Notes: generated by a model not told the origin, from the sequence alone. Positions 34,067 to 46,553 are shown, counted from the first letter of the stretch. The stretch is DNA of 64,000 nt from Acanthococcus lagerstroemiae (GCA_031841125.1 CM063106.1:16554001-16618000); one strand, 5' to 3'. Translations and numbers: made by a program.

Positions 34067-35039
34067 ATATCTGCGCGTAGAGGCAAGATTACTGATTTTT
34101 TTCCTATTTTGCGCTTTTTCTTTGGCACCACTAAAAAAACTACCAAAACATATCCTTTTTGCGAACTTTCGTCCAGTTGATATTCGTAATCACGTGACAA
34201 CAGAAACAGTCCTTAAAATATATTACATAGAGTAGGGGGCAAGGTAACACATTTAAGGTTGGAACCCCCAAAATTTCTCACCTATAAAAATTAGTTTTTC
34301 TAATTTTTCTTATTTATTTTATATTTAGCAGGACAGTTATTGTCTACAGGCCATGGCCTTAATATACCAGCTAACTTTGAATGAATTATAAACAACCCAT
34401 TTCTTACAAATATTTAGGAGTGTTTTTATTTATGGTCATCTTGCCCCCATGAAAAAACGAGAGGTAAAATGAATACTTTTTTGAAATCGTCACAGATCAT
34501 TATTCTCAACTTGATTTAGAAATTTTCAACTAGCGTCCAAAGTTAGCTAATATATTGTAGTTTTTAATCAGAACTTAATTTTTATATGCTGGCGTGAAGG
34601 GGAGAAGCTAAGGGAGTTCAAACCTGAAGTGCGTCACCTTGCTCCCCCTCTACTCTATGTTGACAGGCCAGAGAAAGAAACCAAATTAATATTGAGGAAA
34701 AAAATTAAAAATAAAAAAATAAAGAAAAGGAAGAATTTTGTTATTTTGTACAATCTTTCCCAAATATATTTATGTGATTATATCAATGGTATAAAGTATT
34801 ACATCCTCGCGTTCTTCATCGAAATGAAAAAGCTTGTGGAATTTATAATTATGCTGTTCCATGCATTTTCGCCCTGTTTGCGCCTGTATCGACCTTTTTG
34901 CTAAATGTCCATGGATGAGGAGTTTTGCCGAAAAATGGGACCCTTTATAAAATTGTTATACTAAGGCCCTCTCAGCCCCATTGTTTGGATGTGTTTCTCG
35001 AGTGTAAAGAAGGAACCTACAGGGTTCATTTGTGAGGTT
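34067..35039. other. Non-coding DNA
   Basis: AT-rich. The 91-codon plus-strand ORF at 34629-34904 is Lys/Ile-rich with no recognisable domain. The phrase GGGGCAAGGTAACACATTTAA near 34235 and CACCTTGCTCCCCCTCTACTCTATG near 34636 are partly inverted (AGAGTAGGGGGCAAGGT against ACCTTGCTCCCCCTCTACTCT), so about 430 bp between 34229 and 34660 may be another MITE. Confidence 0.4.
34229..34660. mobile_element. Possible MITE with AGAGTAGGGGGCAAGGT ends
   Basis: The left end ATAGAGTAGGGGGCAAGGTAAC (from about 34229) and the right end GCGTCACCTTGCTCCCCCTCTACTCTAT (to about 34659) are inverted over about 20 bp. Inside are TAATATACCAGCTAACTTTG and its approximate complement CAAAGTTAGCTAATATATT, which extends the symmetry. 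No ORF; no clear TSD. Confidence 0.65.
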
Positions 35040-35645
35040 TTTCATCACAGAAATTGAATAAAAATGCGGTTATGAGCAGGAGGGAAAAAAATCACAAAAA
35101 TTCACAACTTGTAGATATAAGAACACATAGAAAAACAGAAAAGCGGAAATTAAAATCAGAAACAAAAATGAAAATCGGAAAAACTCAAAAAGACAGCTGA
35201 GAAAAGCAAATAAAAGAAGACAGGAGAAAACGGAAAATACAAAGAAGAATAAGTGCCAGAAATTGACTAAAGAAGACAGAAAAATACTGTAAGGCAGTAC
35301 AGGCAGGAGATACACGAAAAAGTAAACCAGAACAAAAGCAAGCTTACATGTAGACGTGCAGAAGGATGCAACAAAGCAAAAAAGAAAGATGCAGAAAAAA
35401 AACCGCATGAAGATATGAGAAATCAGAAAACGACAGAAAAAAGTAGAAACAGGTAAATGTAGGAAGCCAGGGGCATTTACAGGTATGAAATCGATAGAAA
35501 GATATTACACGAAGATAAAATCGGACAAAAAAACGCAGAAACAATGATAGGAAAGTAGAAAAAACAGCAGAAAAACGGGAATTGTATAACAGAAAATACA
35601 GGAAAAAAGGAACACTCGGAAACAGCAGGAATAAAGACAGAAATT
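35040..35645. repeat. 600-bp A-rich, T-poor strand-asymmetric tract
   Basis: The plus strand is dominated by A and G, with recurrent words CAGAAAA, GAAAAAC and ACAGGA and long spans nearly free of T. Antisense ORFs (35070-35408 and 35344-35544) are Phe/Leu/Ser-rich by-products of this skew, not genes. Confidence 0.7.
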
Positions 35646-38600
35646 TTTTGAAGAGATTCGTTAAATTATGCTATTTCACATAAGACAACGTAAATAACAA
35701 ATAATTTCTACTAAAATATAATTCCTTCAGCGCCATGCACTACGAAGAATTTAATTAGCTTTAAAAAAGGCATAAGCACCATCAGAAATTCGAAAATGTT
35801 ATTTAAAAAAAAAAAGAAACTAAGAAGGTGAGTTATCTTAACAAGGTGCATCGACCTGTAACATTTTTTGATATTCTCCTATAAAATCCGAATAACGTAT
35901 CGAAATCGAATACAAGCAAATGAGGAGTACTTTCCTTCCTCGAATTCATTCTTCTGACCAAACTCTATCTTCTCGATGCTTAAAAACGAAATTGAAAACT
36001 TTCAATCTAAAATCGTTGTTTCCATACAAAATACAACTTTCTAGTGGATGCTATCAGCAGAATTCAAAAAAGTTTTTCCGTTTCGACATTTAATACATAA
36101 CTTGAACCTTAATTTCCAAACATCATTTTTTAAATAAATTAACGATCCACAACTTAAACAGGAGATCAAATGCGGGTCAACACTGGAAACTTATTAAGAA
36201 TTAATTCACCGCACCACGGATGCATGTTAAACGAAAAAGTTTACGCTCATACGAAGTTAAGGGTTGATTTTTTAGTATAGATAACCATCATCCATACTTG
36301 ACTTTGGTGGAGAGAAATTCCCCGGACACAGGCTTTCTTAGAGGGCCTGAATTTTTCCAGCCTACCGAGTTTCAAAATGCATATATTTTTTCTATTTTGT
36401 TGGTTTTTGCTCCGTACTCTGCTTTCTCCGGGGTCCAGATTTATTCCGTGAAATGAATTCATAAGTGCACAGGTTGAGAACAGAATCATCCGAAAGAATT
36501 ACCATTGACCTATAACTGGAATTTTGTATTTTAGAAAACCGTACCGAATGAATAATAATTGGTGACCAAATGCATAAATACAATATAGATAAGTACATCA
36601 TGTACTAACTGTACCTACAGCACGAGCAATATTAATGCCGAAAGAAATTATGAAAATGTGAAAACGATAGGCTCAAGCCTTTTATTAGATGTTTGGCTTA
36701 GAAGAATACAGCGTTTCAGAAAGGTCTCTGTGCTGCCGCCCTTTGCAACTGAAGGGTCAGTGGTACGGTAATTGGTTGGAATTTCAAGTCTAACAGCAGT
36801 AAGGGAAACGAGATAGTTTTCTTTTGTGTTTATACACGCCCAAAAGGGTTTAACATTTTGTATTCACAATTTCGTCAGTCACAAGCTTAGTAATCATTTT
36901 CCGTATAATATGATGTCCGCGCAGTCTGGCGATATTAGCGGTAACTTGTATTCCACTGCGACGCAAAACTCTTACGTGGCAAAGGTCTAGCAATATAAGG
37001 ATGTGTCGAATCATTTGCGAAATTCCGCGGTCATAAAAATAATGTCAATGAAGTTTGAAATACGAATTAAGAATCTTGGACCATTTGTATAACATTTTCT
37101 GGCGTCAAAAGTTAGATGAATCCAACTTATAGCCATTTGTATCAAACTTGACAGCGGGAGTTGACATACTAACAAAATTACTGGAAAGGCGGGGTCCTCT
37201 GTAGCGAGAAAAACCACAAGCCCGCGGAGTAGTACAGTTTTTTGAATGTGTATAAAATTGTGTTTTTTAATTTTATTACAATCAAGGGAATTCGCGATTC
37301 TAAGACTAGAGTCGCCTTTGGGGCACATTCAGGTGAACTAAAAATAGGCCAGTAATGACTATTGTATTAATGTTGTATTTTCAGTACTTTGCATGATTGT
37401 AGTTGGCTGTCGGTCTCCTCGTATTTTGATGATGCAGCTCTCTCTGGAAGTCTTGAATTTGGTATCACTGTTCCCAAAACTCTGAAGTGATGGAGAGACT
37501 CGAGGCAAGGTCCAAAAAATATTACAAAGTCTTCATCGAAAAGTCGAGGTCTAGAAAATTTATCTCTTCTTTTATGTTGACAGAATTGGAACAATCATTA
37601 TAAATCTCTACGTTAGCCCTTCTACTTTTCGTTTTATCAAGTGAAAACAGAATATCCATAGCGTTACAGCACATTTTCTTGTTCAATAAATTTGAGCCTA
37701 ATGCAGTTATCTTGTTCTGCATAGTTCGCATCACCCCAACTCCAAATTTTCAAAAGTTTTCAACCTCATCCGCATCAAGATTTTCCTCTTCAAGATCAGT
37801 AACACTCTTCCAAAATAAAAGAAGAAAAAACACAGACCCACTGAAAGAAGCTTTTGCAAACATCATGAAACACCGAAACAAGCCCGACAAATCTCGTCTC
37901 CGTAAATCTAGCATGTCGTCGTCTTGTAAATTGTCGATACATATAACATGTCTATAGGTATATCGAGCTAAGCGTCGCACACAAATTCGTTTACCAAGTT
38001 TCATTTGAGAGTCTACAATGACGAAGTTTTATCGCTGTTTGACTGCCTATACACACAGAGCGAGCAGTACCCGGAATACTGACAGATATTTAGGCGACGT
38101 CGAAATAAATTCGGTTTCTCCGAACATGTCGCCTTTCAAAATGAAAACAGGGGAACTAAACGGAAGATTCCCTTCACAGTCGGCAGGCAGTCGAACCAGT
38201 AGTACACATTATAGACTACCGATACAGAACAGTACCTATTCATTTTATTCGTATCGTTGCATCGAATCGACGGATCAATTTACTTGCCTGATTGAATTGA
38301 ACTAGGACTACAGCTATATACAATTTACCACTTTTTTGCCATCCCCGCAGATTGTCTGTGCGACTAAATTCACATATACAGCGGGTCTGTGCTCTTTTAT
38401 ACGCCTTTATTGAACTAATACCAATGTATACCTATATACGTTATACAGTTACGTATTCTCGAGTCGGATTGGCTGAGTTCACCCATTGAGAGTTGCACCT
38501 ATAACCTAGAAATGTACTGAAGTAACTCCCTCCACTAAAAAATCGTAAGTCCTTTTTACACTTGTTCCGTCAACTGGGGTAATATCGGCCACTCATAACT

Positions 38601-38735
38601 TGTGTACTGGTGTGATAACGCTACTAGCGCTCCTACAAAAGATGTAAGGTATGGCCGTTATTACCACCGGTGTCCGATATTAACCCAGGACGGTACTTCA
38701 AACATTTTTGTGGTAGACAAAACTAAAACATTTAT
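35646..38735. other. Non-coding DNA
   Basis: No convincing exon. ORFs of 69-105 codons on both strands between 36.2 and 38.3 kb were examined. A plus-strand reading around 37770-37950 is Ser/Lys-rich (KRRKNTDPLKEAFANIMKH) and faintly resembles the linker of MADF/BESS-type proteins, but there is no domain around it. CpG is moderately frequent at 37.9-38.3 kb. Confidence 0.35.
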
Positions 38736-38880
38736 CCATAGGTGCAAAGTGGAGGGGGGCTTGATGGACTTAGCCCCCCCCCCCCAAAAAAAAAAGACTA
38801 AAAACTTATACGAGCAGAATTATTTTGATATTCAGTCCCCTCATTAGCTTTCACGCCATATCGGCTAATTACGCCTATGA
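38736..38880. mobile_element. MITE-like element, GGCATAGGCG family, copy 2
   Basis: About 145 bp from CCATAGGTGCAAAGTGGAGG to ATTACGCCTATGA, with the same inverted CATAGGYG ends and GGGGGGCTTGATGGACTTAGCCCCCC interior as the element at 1734-1905. A C run of about 12-14 and an A run follow in the interior. Confidence 0.6.
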
Positions 38881-39640
38881 CTCCATCCCACTGAAAGTCC
38901 TTCCAGTACATCATTCTCCTCACCTAGATTCTTCTTATATGTACTTATAATTTATGTCGGTATACCATTGGTGGGTACTATATCAGAATTATCTTATGTT
39001 CGTAATATCTACGAGTATCTATCTTAATATGTGTGTGGAAAATCATAACTAGGCATCCAGGTAAATTGCAGCGAACCCGTAGAATATTAGAGATTCCTAA
39101 ATGCCCTCCATACTTTCACTATAATATATTACTTTATCTGTGTCTACGTTAGGACATCCGGGAACTATAGTTATACATGCATACCATATCTAGGTACACA
39201 TTTTAGGTACAGATAAATTCTGTAATTTTACGAATAAAGTTCGGTTTATCATGTAAAGAAAAGTCTGTAGATATTTAACGCGCTGATGTCAACATTTTGT
39301 TTGTTAACAACTGTGAAGTTGACAAGTTGTACCAAGTGTAGATAAGAAGTGATCAGTATAGAGCCGGCTTCGTCTTATCACACAGAAAATGATTTCAAAC
39401 TTTAAAAAAATTTTCCGTTCATAGTATTTTTGACAAATACTAAACACCAAGTTGTTCAGTTTTGGCGAGTAAGATACTTTTTTACATTAATGATTGTACC
39501 TGTGTATGTATATCAATTCCATCAATCACGTTAAATTAGAAAAGTTTCCAGATAGAAACTATTAAGTTAAACACACACATATGTTTGAAAATATTTCCTG
39601 AAAATAACGGAAAAAAGCAGGGACGTAGCGAAAAGTTTTT
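38881..39640. other. Non-coding AT-rich DNA
   Basis: No ORF of note and no repeat recognised. Confidence 0.4.
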
Positions 39641-39850
39641 TCTGAAGAGGTAAAAATTGTTAAATTCCTAACTGACTCAAGTCAAAATTCCCAAGTATCA
39701 AAATTTGTTTGGAATACATAAATAAATAAATAAAACCTTTTGACTTGTTGGATTTTTCCAACTTCTGATTCATCTATTAAAGTTTTCTTAACTCCGGCGG
39801 AGGCTTGAGAGGCAGGCTCCTCCCCCCCCCCGTGCCTCTCCTCATTTTCA
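39641..39850. repeat. Dispersed AAGTATCAAA/TTTTGACTTGTTGGATTTT repeat, copy 2
   Basis: Contains CAAAATTCCCAAGTATCAAA, an (AATA)n spacer and CCTTTTGACTTGTTGGATTTTTCCAACTTCTGA, then CTCCGGCGGAGGCTTG and a C run at about 39821-39829. This is the same order as one half-copy at 4640-4915. Confidence 0.65.
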
Positions 39851-41470
39851 TTCCTGAAAATATGGAAGTAAAAAGAATATTTTTTTGTAAGGAAATGTTA
39901 AGTACGTGTAAAAGCATTGATCTAAGAGCATTTACAAAAAATTATTAATTAAATTACGCAGATGACGCTATAAATTAATTTGTGACATTGGAAGGCTCCG
40001 TCCACTCAGAAATATCTTGATTTTTTTCATCGTAAAACCTTCATTGTGGTTATACAAATATATATCGGTCGGAAAAAATTGCAAAATTCATCACATATAC
40101 CAGAATACTCTTCAATCCTAAGCATTTTCATTAAAAGAAATTTTGAAGCGCCTTTCTTTTTTTAATGGGGATACATATTTTAATTTTGCGGCAAAAAATA
40201 CAAATATTCATATAGCTATGAAAAAATTCAACTTTTTTACCTTTGTCAAGACGCGAAAAGTGCAAAGGAGCCTCCAATTTATCTTTAGCATGTCCCTTGG
40301 CATCCTTATTTTTTGGCTATAGAATAATTTAAGATAATATTTTTTTCATTATACTTATTATGGTGAACGAGGAGTATAAATTTACGAACATCATTCATTT
40401 CTTATTCAACTTATATTTTTAATCTCAAAATTCATATACGTATGGGAAATTACAAATTATTAAAAAAAAAAATCACTGATTTGGTTGAACTCAATTCAGA
40501 TACGAGAAAACGAACTCAGCCCTGTAGGAAGATTTATATTTTGAAACATGGACCCTGTCATTTATTCCTTCTTCTGAGTATTTCGACTGGAATTTCAACG
40601 TAATCAGATAATATTAACACATGCTATAAGAATTTTTTTTTTTTAAATCCAACTTCTTACAAAAATTAAATTTCAAATCGCTCCTTCCACCCTTCTCCAT
40701 AATGGCTCCAAAATATTATAAAATAATTAAAAAGCAGTCGAGAATGATCTTAATATGGTAAATGTCATTTCTATTCTAATTAAAACTTTCATTCTAATAC
40801 GTTTATTATCATTCAATTGAGTTGAAAGTCCAATATATGTGTACTTAGGAAATAAAATTAAATAGTAAGGCCTCCGTTTCAAAATTCAAAACCTTTAAAA
40901 TAAGAACCCCTTCATAAAGTTTTAACAATTGTACGCCAAAAACAAATTTTGAAAATAATGTAGCATATAGTCAATATTTTTCCACCATGCATGTATCTGG
41001 TCAATGTTCCAATGCCCAATTTCATGACAAGTATTAAAAAGTATTAATTTTCACCGACAATTAACTAAAAAAATACTGCAAACAGCAACCACGAGTTGTG
41101 GACAAAGTTGTCAATTAAACTTTGGTGGCACTTATGGAGGCTGGAGAGGATTTGCTTTCCAACGAAAAATTTGAGGAACATTACCCTCCAAATTATAAAT
41201 TTTCGGCACTACTTTTTTTTCAAATGTATTTTAACACAAAAATATCGTTTAAAGGGGAAAAATCTTATTTGAATGAAATAATTGATAACAGAAATATTTT
41301 CCACGTGTGTAATTGGAAAATTCCCAGGTGCATCAGGGATAATTAAAATTAAATTAAAAGCTCTACTGTATGAAAAGAACAAATTCTCAAGCAGTCGTTT
41401 GTTATTTGCGAGACACATGACTGTTATAAACACCAGTTGATACAACGAAGGAGACTAAAGCCTACACTTA
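39851..41470. other. Non-coding, very AT-rich DNA
   Basis: Long A and T runs. The only ORFs are 74-78-codon overlapping frames near 41.1-41.4 kb without a recognisable domain. Confidence 0.4.
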
Positions 41471-41612
41471 GGGCTCTCTAAATTTGAATCAGAGAAATAC
41501 GCTGATTTTTCAACTATTAATGCACACGGACGCTGATCTGAGTTAGTGATCACGTGATCGATGCATTTAAAACTGAAAAAACAGCGAAATCCGCTGATTC
41601 AAATTTAGATAA
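41471..41612. mobile_element. MITE, GGGCTCTCTAAATTTG family, copy 3
   Basis: Left end GGGCTCTCTAAATTTGAATCAG; right end CCGCTGATTCAAATTTAGATAATG. The interior is a diverged inverted pair (CGCTGATTTTTCAACTATTAATGCA against TGCATTTAAAACTGAAAAAACAGCG) around GATCACGTGATC. This third copy shows the family is dispersed rather than a local duplication. Confidence 0.75.
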
Positions 41613-43342
41613 TGAAGTACAGCTTCATCCTATGACGTTTCTCAATCTACTTTCAATTTTGCAAGTAGAAAGATACCTTACTTGAAGTCCTACAAATACC
41701 TAAATACTCAAACATCAGCTTTTTATCATTTTAGGATTTATCTATGTTTCAATAGCAATGGAATGTTCCAGCACATGGTATGTATATTTTCATGAAAATA
41801 GATACTTATTCCGTCATTTTATTAAATTTATTTTGTGCCATTGCAGCAGTGGACTTGTCATGATCCATGAGTCGTACACTGATAGAAAAGCATGGTGGGG
41901 GAACACTACAAATTACTATACAATCAAGTACCTAATCAGTGCCTACTGAAAATTATAACTTGCTGTGATGTACATAAGGAAAATTTGGAGATATCCTCCA
42001 AAGCCAGGAAAAAATGAAATTTTTGCTTATCAAGTCAAAATTTAGCTAAATTTCACAGATCCGGTATTACCTCTCCTCCAGAGAACTTCCTATTTTCCCT
42101 CCTAGTAACTTAAGATCTTAAGGGATAAGTAGGTGCAATTTGGAGATTCTATTCCCGATATTCGAGTGCTCAGTTTCCAATATAGTACAGTTAATTTCAA
42201 AATGTCTGGTAATTAATACTGAATTATGGTCACGACGTCATTTAGAATGAATTAATTTCAATGCTTTTGTTTCTAATTCTACAGTCAAGTAACCTATTCG
42301 ATTACCAAGCTTACTGAAACCACTCTGAGATTTTTTGTCTACATTGGCTGCTGAAAACTAAAATTTCTTGCGGGTAGGAGCAAGTCCAATGAGTCTAAGA
42401 ATCCAATGTTGGACGTGTCAGGTCGGCTGGTCAGCGATCGCTAACTAACTAGGCTAAATGGATCATCGAGGGGACCCCGGAGAGCTCAAAATTTAATTCA
42501 TATACTTGTCAAAATTTGTGATAGGATCTCATATGACTCAATGGAGGGACCGCAGAGGACTCAAAGTTTGGCCAATCTTACGCTATAATCCATAAAATCG
42601 TTGGTTTACCGAAAAAATAATAATTTTTGAGGACTTTTACGATTTGCTCACTATGCCAGTTCAACACTACTACCCTGCGGCCATATCTCTCTTCTATGCT
42701 AAAGCATATTCGCCATATCCACTGCTCATGTTTTATCGTTATCTAAGTTCTTAGCCTATACAGAAACCTACATTGATGTTGTTGCGCCAAGAGCCATTTG
42801 CCACTATTCATGCAAATTCGCGAATTTGCATATTGGCTCTTACATTTAGCTCTTGATGTAAAACATGCATATAGGGGTCCAGCTGTTGATTCACGGCCTC
42901 TTCTATGCAACATTCTATCGATACAGTAATTAGATATATCAATTACTCAATCAGCCAACACCTCACACCTCAAATTATGGTAATTCATTCTATTTATCAA
43001 CCCAGTAAGTGGGTACACCTAATTTGATTCGACCATAAGTTAATCATCAAATTGGCTACAGTTTGTTATTGGCGTTATTTCAAAGTGTATTTTCTAAACA
43101 CAGTACGAAAGGATAGACTTTTTTTCATGGTGTACGGTATAGATTTATGCAAAATGGATGAGCTGTACTAGTAGATACGTATTAAGACGTATTTGAATAC
43201 CCGACTGCCAATAAGAAACATAGCACCAATCGACCTCAAGTACTAATAAGTGGTTTGGATGGCACACCGAGTATTATCAGACAATCAAAAAGCGAATTCA
43301 GATCTGGCATCGGTAGAAAACGTCATGTTCTAACCTTCCACC
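41613..43342. other. Non-coding DNA with a perfect octamer palindrome
   Basis: No exon recognised. The notable feature is the 22-bp palindrome at 42810-42831, listed separately. Confidence 0.4.
42810..42831. promoter_or_regulatory. 22-bp perfect palindrome with two inverted octamers
   Basis: ATGCAAAT, then TCGCGA, then ATTTGCAT: two octamer motifs (the POU-domain factor site) in perfect inverted arrangement around a NruI-like core. Outside it, AAGAGCCA at 42789-42796 and TGGCTCTT at 42834-42841 are also perfectly inverted, so the whole block can fold as a hairpin. Regulatory function is inference; it could equally be the core of a small foldback element. Confidence 0.45.
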
Positions 43343-43540
43343 CAGTAATGGCTAACTTTTTTGGGGGTAGGCCAAGCAGAGGCCATTTTTTCTTCAAAAT
43401 TTCCTTTGCTGGTTATATGGTGGAGAGGGAGAAATGGCCGGGTTCAGTATGATAAGGAAAAAAATTTAAGTAGGCCAAGGGTAAGCCAGTTTTTCTGGGT
43501 AGGCCCGACCTACTCAGGTCTACCCTTGGCTACGCCACCG
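43343..43540. mobile_element. hAT-type MITE, diverged
   Basis: From CAGTAATGGCTAAC to CTTGGCTACGCCACCG, 198 bp, with inverted ends related to those of the element at 22219-22370. Inner GGTAGGCC and GGCCGAC/GTAGGC blocks are partly inverted. Flanks CTTCCACC (43335-43342) and CTTTCACT (43541-43548) agree at 6 of 8 positions, as expected for an aged hAT target duplication. Confidence 0.7.
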
Positions 43541-43593
43541 CTTTCACTAGGACTTCGGAAACTAGTACTGTCCTGTTGTATAGATATTGTCCT

Positions 43594-43750
43594 CGCCAAT
43601 TAAGTATACCTATCAACCAACAGACTGTTTGGTGTTCACATTTTAACTAGAACCAGACACTGAGGCCGGCATGAGATATCTTTTTTGCGAATTAAGTACA
43701 CCTATCGACCACCAGACCGCTTGGTGGCTAGAAACTGAGGCCGGCATGGC
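43594..43750. repeat. Tandem duplication (CCAATTAAGTAYACCTAT...GAGGCCGGCATG)
   Basis: Copy 1 at about 43594-43672 and copy 2 at about 43687-43749 share AATTAAGTANACCTATCNACCANCAGACNGNTTGGTG and ACTGAGGCCGGCATG. Copy 1 has about 15 extra bases (TTCACATTTTAACTA region). Confidence 0.75.
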
Positions 43751-44638
43751 GTATGCAGTATTGCAAGTCGGCGGAGACTTTCAACCGCCCTCACAAATAG
43801 TCCCCCAGAATCAACTTTCTAAGTCTCGAGTGTAGCATGCCGGTTGTGCACCGATCCTGTTGATGACAATAATTACGTATAGGACTAATTAACAACCCTT
43901 ATTCTAGCTATATTGTGCAACTGACCTAGAAAGGACATGCACTTTCGCCTACCGGGTTTGCAGTAGAGAACATCATTCCAGTTAAGGTTCACTCCTAAAC
44001 GTCTCCATCTTGGGGAAATGGAAAACTATCAACCGACTGGGCGCGTATGGGTTATCGTTCACGTTTGAAAGTTACAAAGCGCACTTGAGAGATTTACAAA
44101 TTTAGCAAACATACCTGAAGACAACGGGCTGAAGTAGCAATATCAACCGAAGGTATGTTATGGTACCGTGACATGTTGTACGAAGAGGGACACACCGATA
44201 CGGTGGCCCTCCTCAACAAACCAACACTTCCCAGCGTCTCGAAATATGATCGTTCAATGTCCCGAAAATTACGAACTTGTACATTTTCACAATTAACACG
44301 ATTTCGTTATTGAAATTAAGTAATACAACTGTGTGATCAATCGATGAGATACATAAAATCGAAAACCGACGTGCACGTTTCTTAATTACTAAACTCGCAT
44401 TTAAAAATGATCATTATTCTCGCACAGCCGCTAACGCAAACGAAAAAAGAAAAAAGAGAAAACTAGCATGCAGTGTAACGAAGACAGAGACGGGAAACAC
44501 CGATTCAAAAATTACAGGTATACGAAAAAAAAAAAGTATATATATCTCAGCTACCGGTTAATGATTACGAGTAGACTGATTCGCGCGTAGGTACACAGAA
44601 GCCGTCTTGAGGTGTCAAACAGATATACTACAGTTGTT
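43751..44638. other. Non-coding DNA
   Basis: No recognised exon. A TATATATA run lies near 44538-44546, shortly before the CpG-rich block that begins near 44640. Confidence 0.4.
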
Positions 44639-44639
44639 A

Positions 44640-45560
44640 TCAGTTTAGGGCAACGGTCGAATTTTCGAGCGGCGGGACGGCGTGCTCCGGCTTTGATTTT
44701 CGCTGGTAGGTGGGGTTAGCCATTGTCGGTAGGTGGGGACCAGATGTGACACAGTAGCGAGTTATTGCGATGCCATGTCGGCCGGGTGGGGAATACGCCT
44801 CGCCCCGAGCTGCTATATTGCTGTTACGCTTTCCCCTTGAGGTGTAATATTCGGTGTGTAGTGTACGGGTGTACGCTCTGTGTCGCTGTGCTCGGCGCGC
44901 AGTGTTGTTATCGCCGCCGACTTTCACGAGAAACGAATAATGTAATCGCGTCTGCGAAATTCGGAAAAGGAGAGAACAGCGCGTTTTTCCTCCCGCTTTC
45001 ATCGACGGATTTATCGCGAATTTATTAAAATATATAGGTAGTACTCGCCGACTCGCAGTTTCTTTTTCGCAGTTTTTTTTTATTTTTATTTTCGCCGATC
45101 GATGGCAGAGGAGGTGAGCCCGAGCTGTGGGGAACGCCGAGAGCCTAGACGGACGATGAGTGGTATTCGCGTCGTGGACATTCGGTAACACTGCGCGATG
45201 CCGGCGCGGCAAGAAGGGAGCTCTTAAAGCTGTCCTAGTTACAACGTGTTCCTAATAACTACCCCGAAAAAGGACTATTTTTCGGCGGGGATCCAGAAAC
45301 GCTTGTTTCGTGTTATGACCTCCTTGTTCGTCAGTTTGTCCGACAAAACCCCTCGCCTCGTCCCGCCGCACCCTGTAAACCCCTCCCACGATGGTTTATT
45401 CAATTCGATAAACATTAAACTCGCGCTCTCGCCGTACATGAGACCCGTATTACCGCAGTTTAAATACAATGTATTAACCTGCGCTATACCGGGGCTCGGA
45501 TGTGTAAAACGCTTTTCTCTATTTGCTGTGTGCGCTCTCATCCAAATTTGAACGTCTCAC
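44640..45560. promoter_or_regulatory. CpG-rich block, possible promoter or 5' exon region
   Basis: CpG and overall G+C are clearly raised compared with the flanks. It contains long chance ORFs on both strands (190 codons minus at 44640-45212, 101 plus, 88 minus) without a domain that I recognise. A plus-strand ATGGCAGAGGAG followed by GTGAGC at about 45101-45118 could be a short first coding exon with donor, but nothing downstream supports it. It is a candidate, among others, for the 5' end of the Iroquois gene or of a neighbour. Confidence 0.3.
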
Positions 45561-46550
45561 ATCCAGCTGTCTTCTTTGTATACGGTGTAGGCTTTTCATT
45601 CTCGGCGTGACGGTTTCGCGAGAACGAAAGATTGCTCCATGCCGATAATTTTGAACTATCGGGGTATTTCACGAGCGTGTGGTATATACTGTAATACTCG
45701 AACAGTAACCTCATTCAAAATCGGAATATGTGACCGGGAAAAGTACATCGTAGAGCAGTGCATGGGGTGTTTGAGAGTAACTGAACGGAACATCATCCCG
45801 AAATCTTATGACATTTGGAGTTAATTTTTCCCCTAACAGAACCACCACCCCCAATTAATTTTCTTATTTCTTTCTGCAAAATATAGATTTCTTTTTTAAA
45901 CCTCAACATAGCTCTAATGAAATGAGCGATCACCCTCGTGTTCAGCTGAAACAATTGAGAAGCAAGAAATTAGTTGTCCGAACACAATATCTTTCAAGCC
46001 AGGTTCGGCATCAGATTTCTATGCAGCTCCGTAGAGAGAAAAAGAGGGCATGGGGGAATTTCCTTCGTCAGGGTTGTTTCTATGAGATAGATGTCACGGT
46101 TTTTACTATTAAGAATGATTGAAAAAACACTCATCGCGGGAATCGAACAATTTTTTCATGGTCATGGGTCAAAATTGCCCTTCCAAACAGCAAAGTTGAC
46201 ATAGGGTATATGGAAAGGAAAACAGTTTAGAGCTTTCTTCTCACATCATGGAATTTTTTGAGAAAGTAGGGGCGAGTTCCAATATCAATAACCTCGTCTA
46301 CAAACCATACAAATAATTTCCTATACGTTAAATTTTGCAAAAAAAAATATTTAAAAAAAATGGTATCTTGATGAGGTAATTTAACAGAATATTCGATAAT
46401 AATTTGCACCTAGTTGGTATTTATTTTTTATTGAGAATGACTCTGTCTGATCAAGACATACCTAATATTATTTATGTAACCAATACCGTCCCTGACTTTG
46501 CGAGGCCTAAGACAAAAATTCAACACAAAGCGCGGACATTTTTTTTCTGC
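45561..46550. other. Non-coding DNA
   Basis: No recognised gene or repeat. ORFs are at most 66 codons. Confidence 0.4.
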
Positions 46551-46553
46551 GAA

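Noticed and set aside
35070..35408. 112-codon Phe/Leu-rich ORF resembling a membrane protein
   Set aside because: It is the complement of the A-rich tract; hydrophobic codons are forced by composition.
37679..37957. MADF/BESS-type transcription factor fragment
   Set aside because: Only a Ser/Lys-rich linker-like stretch is present; no MADF or BESS motif could be read in nearby frames.
44640..45212. 190-codon minus-strand ORF as Iroquois exon 1 or another gene
   Set aside because: Arg/His/Ser-rich text without a known motif, explained by CpG-rich composition; plus-strand ORFs run through the same DNA.
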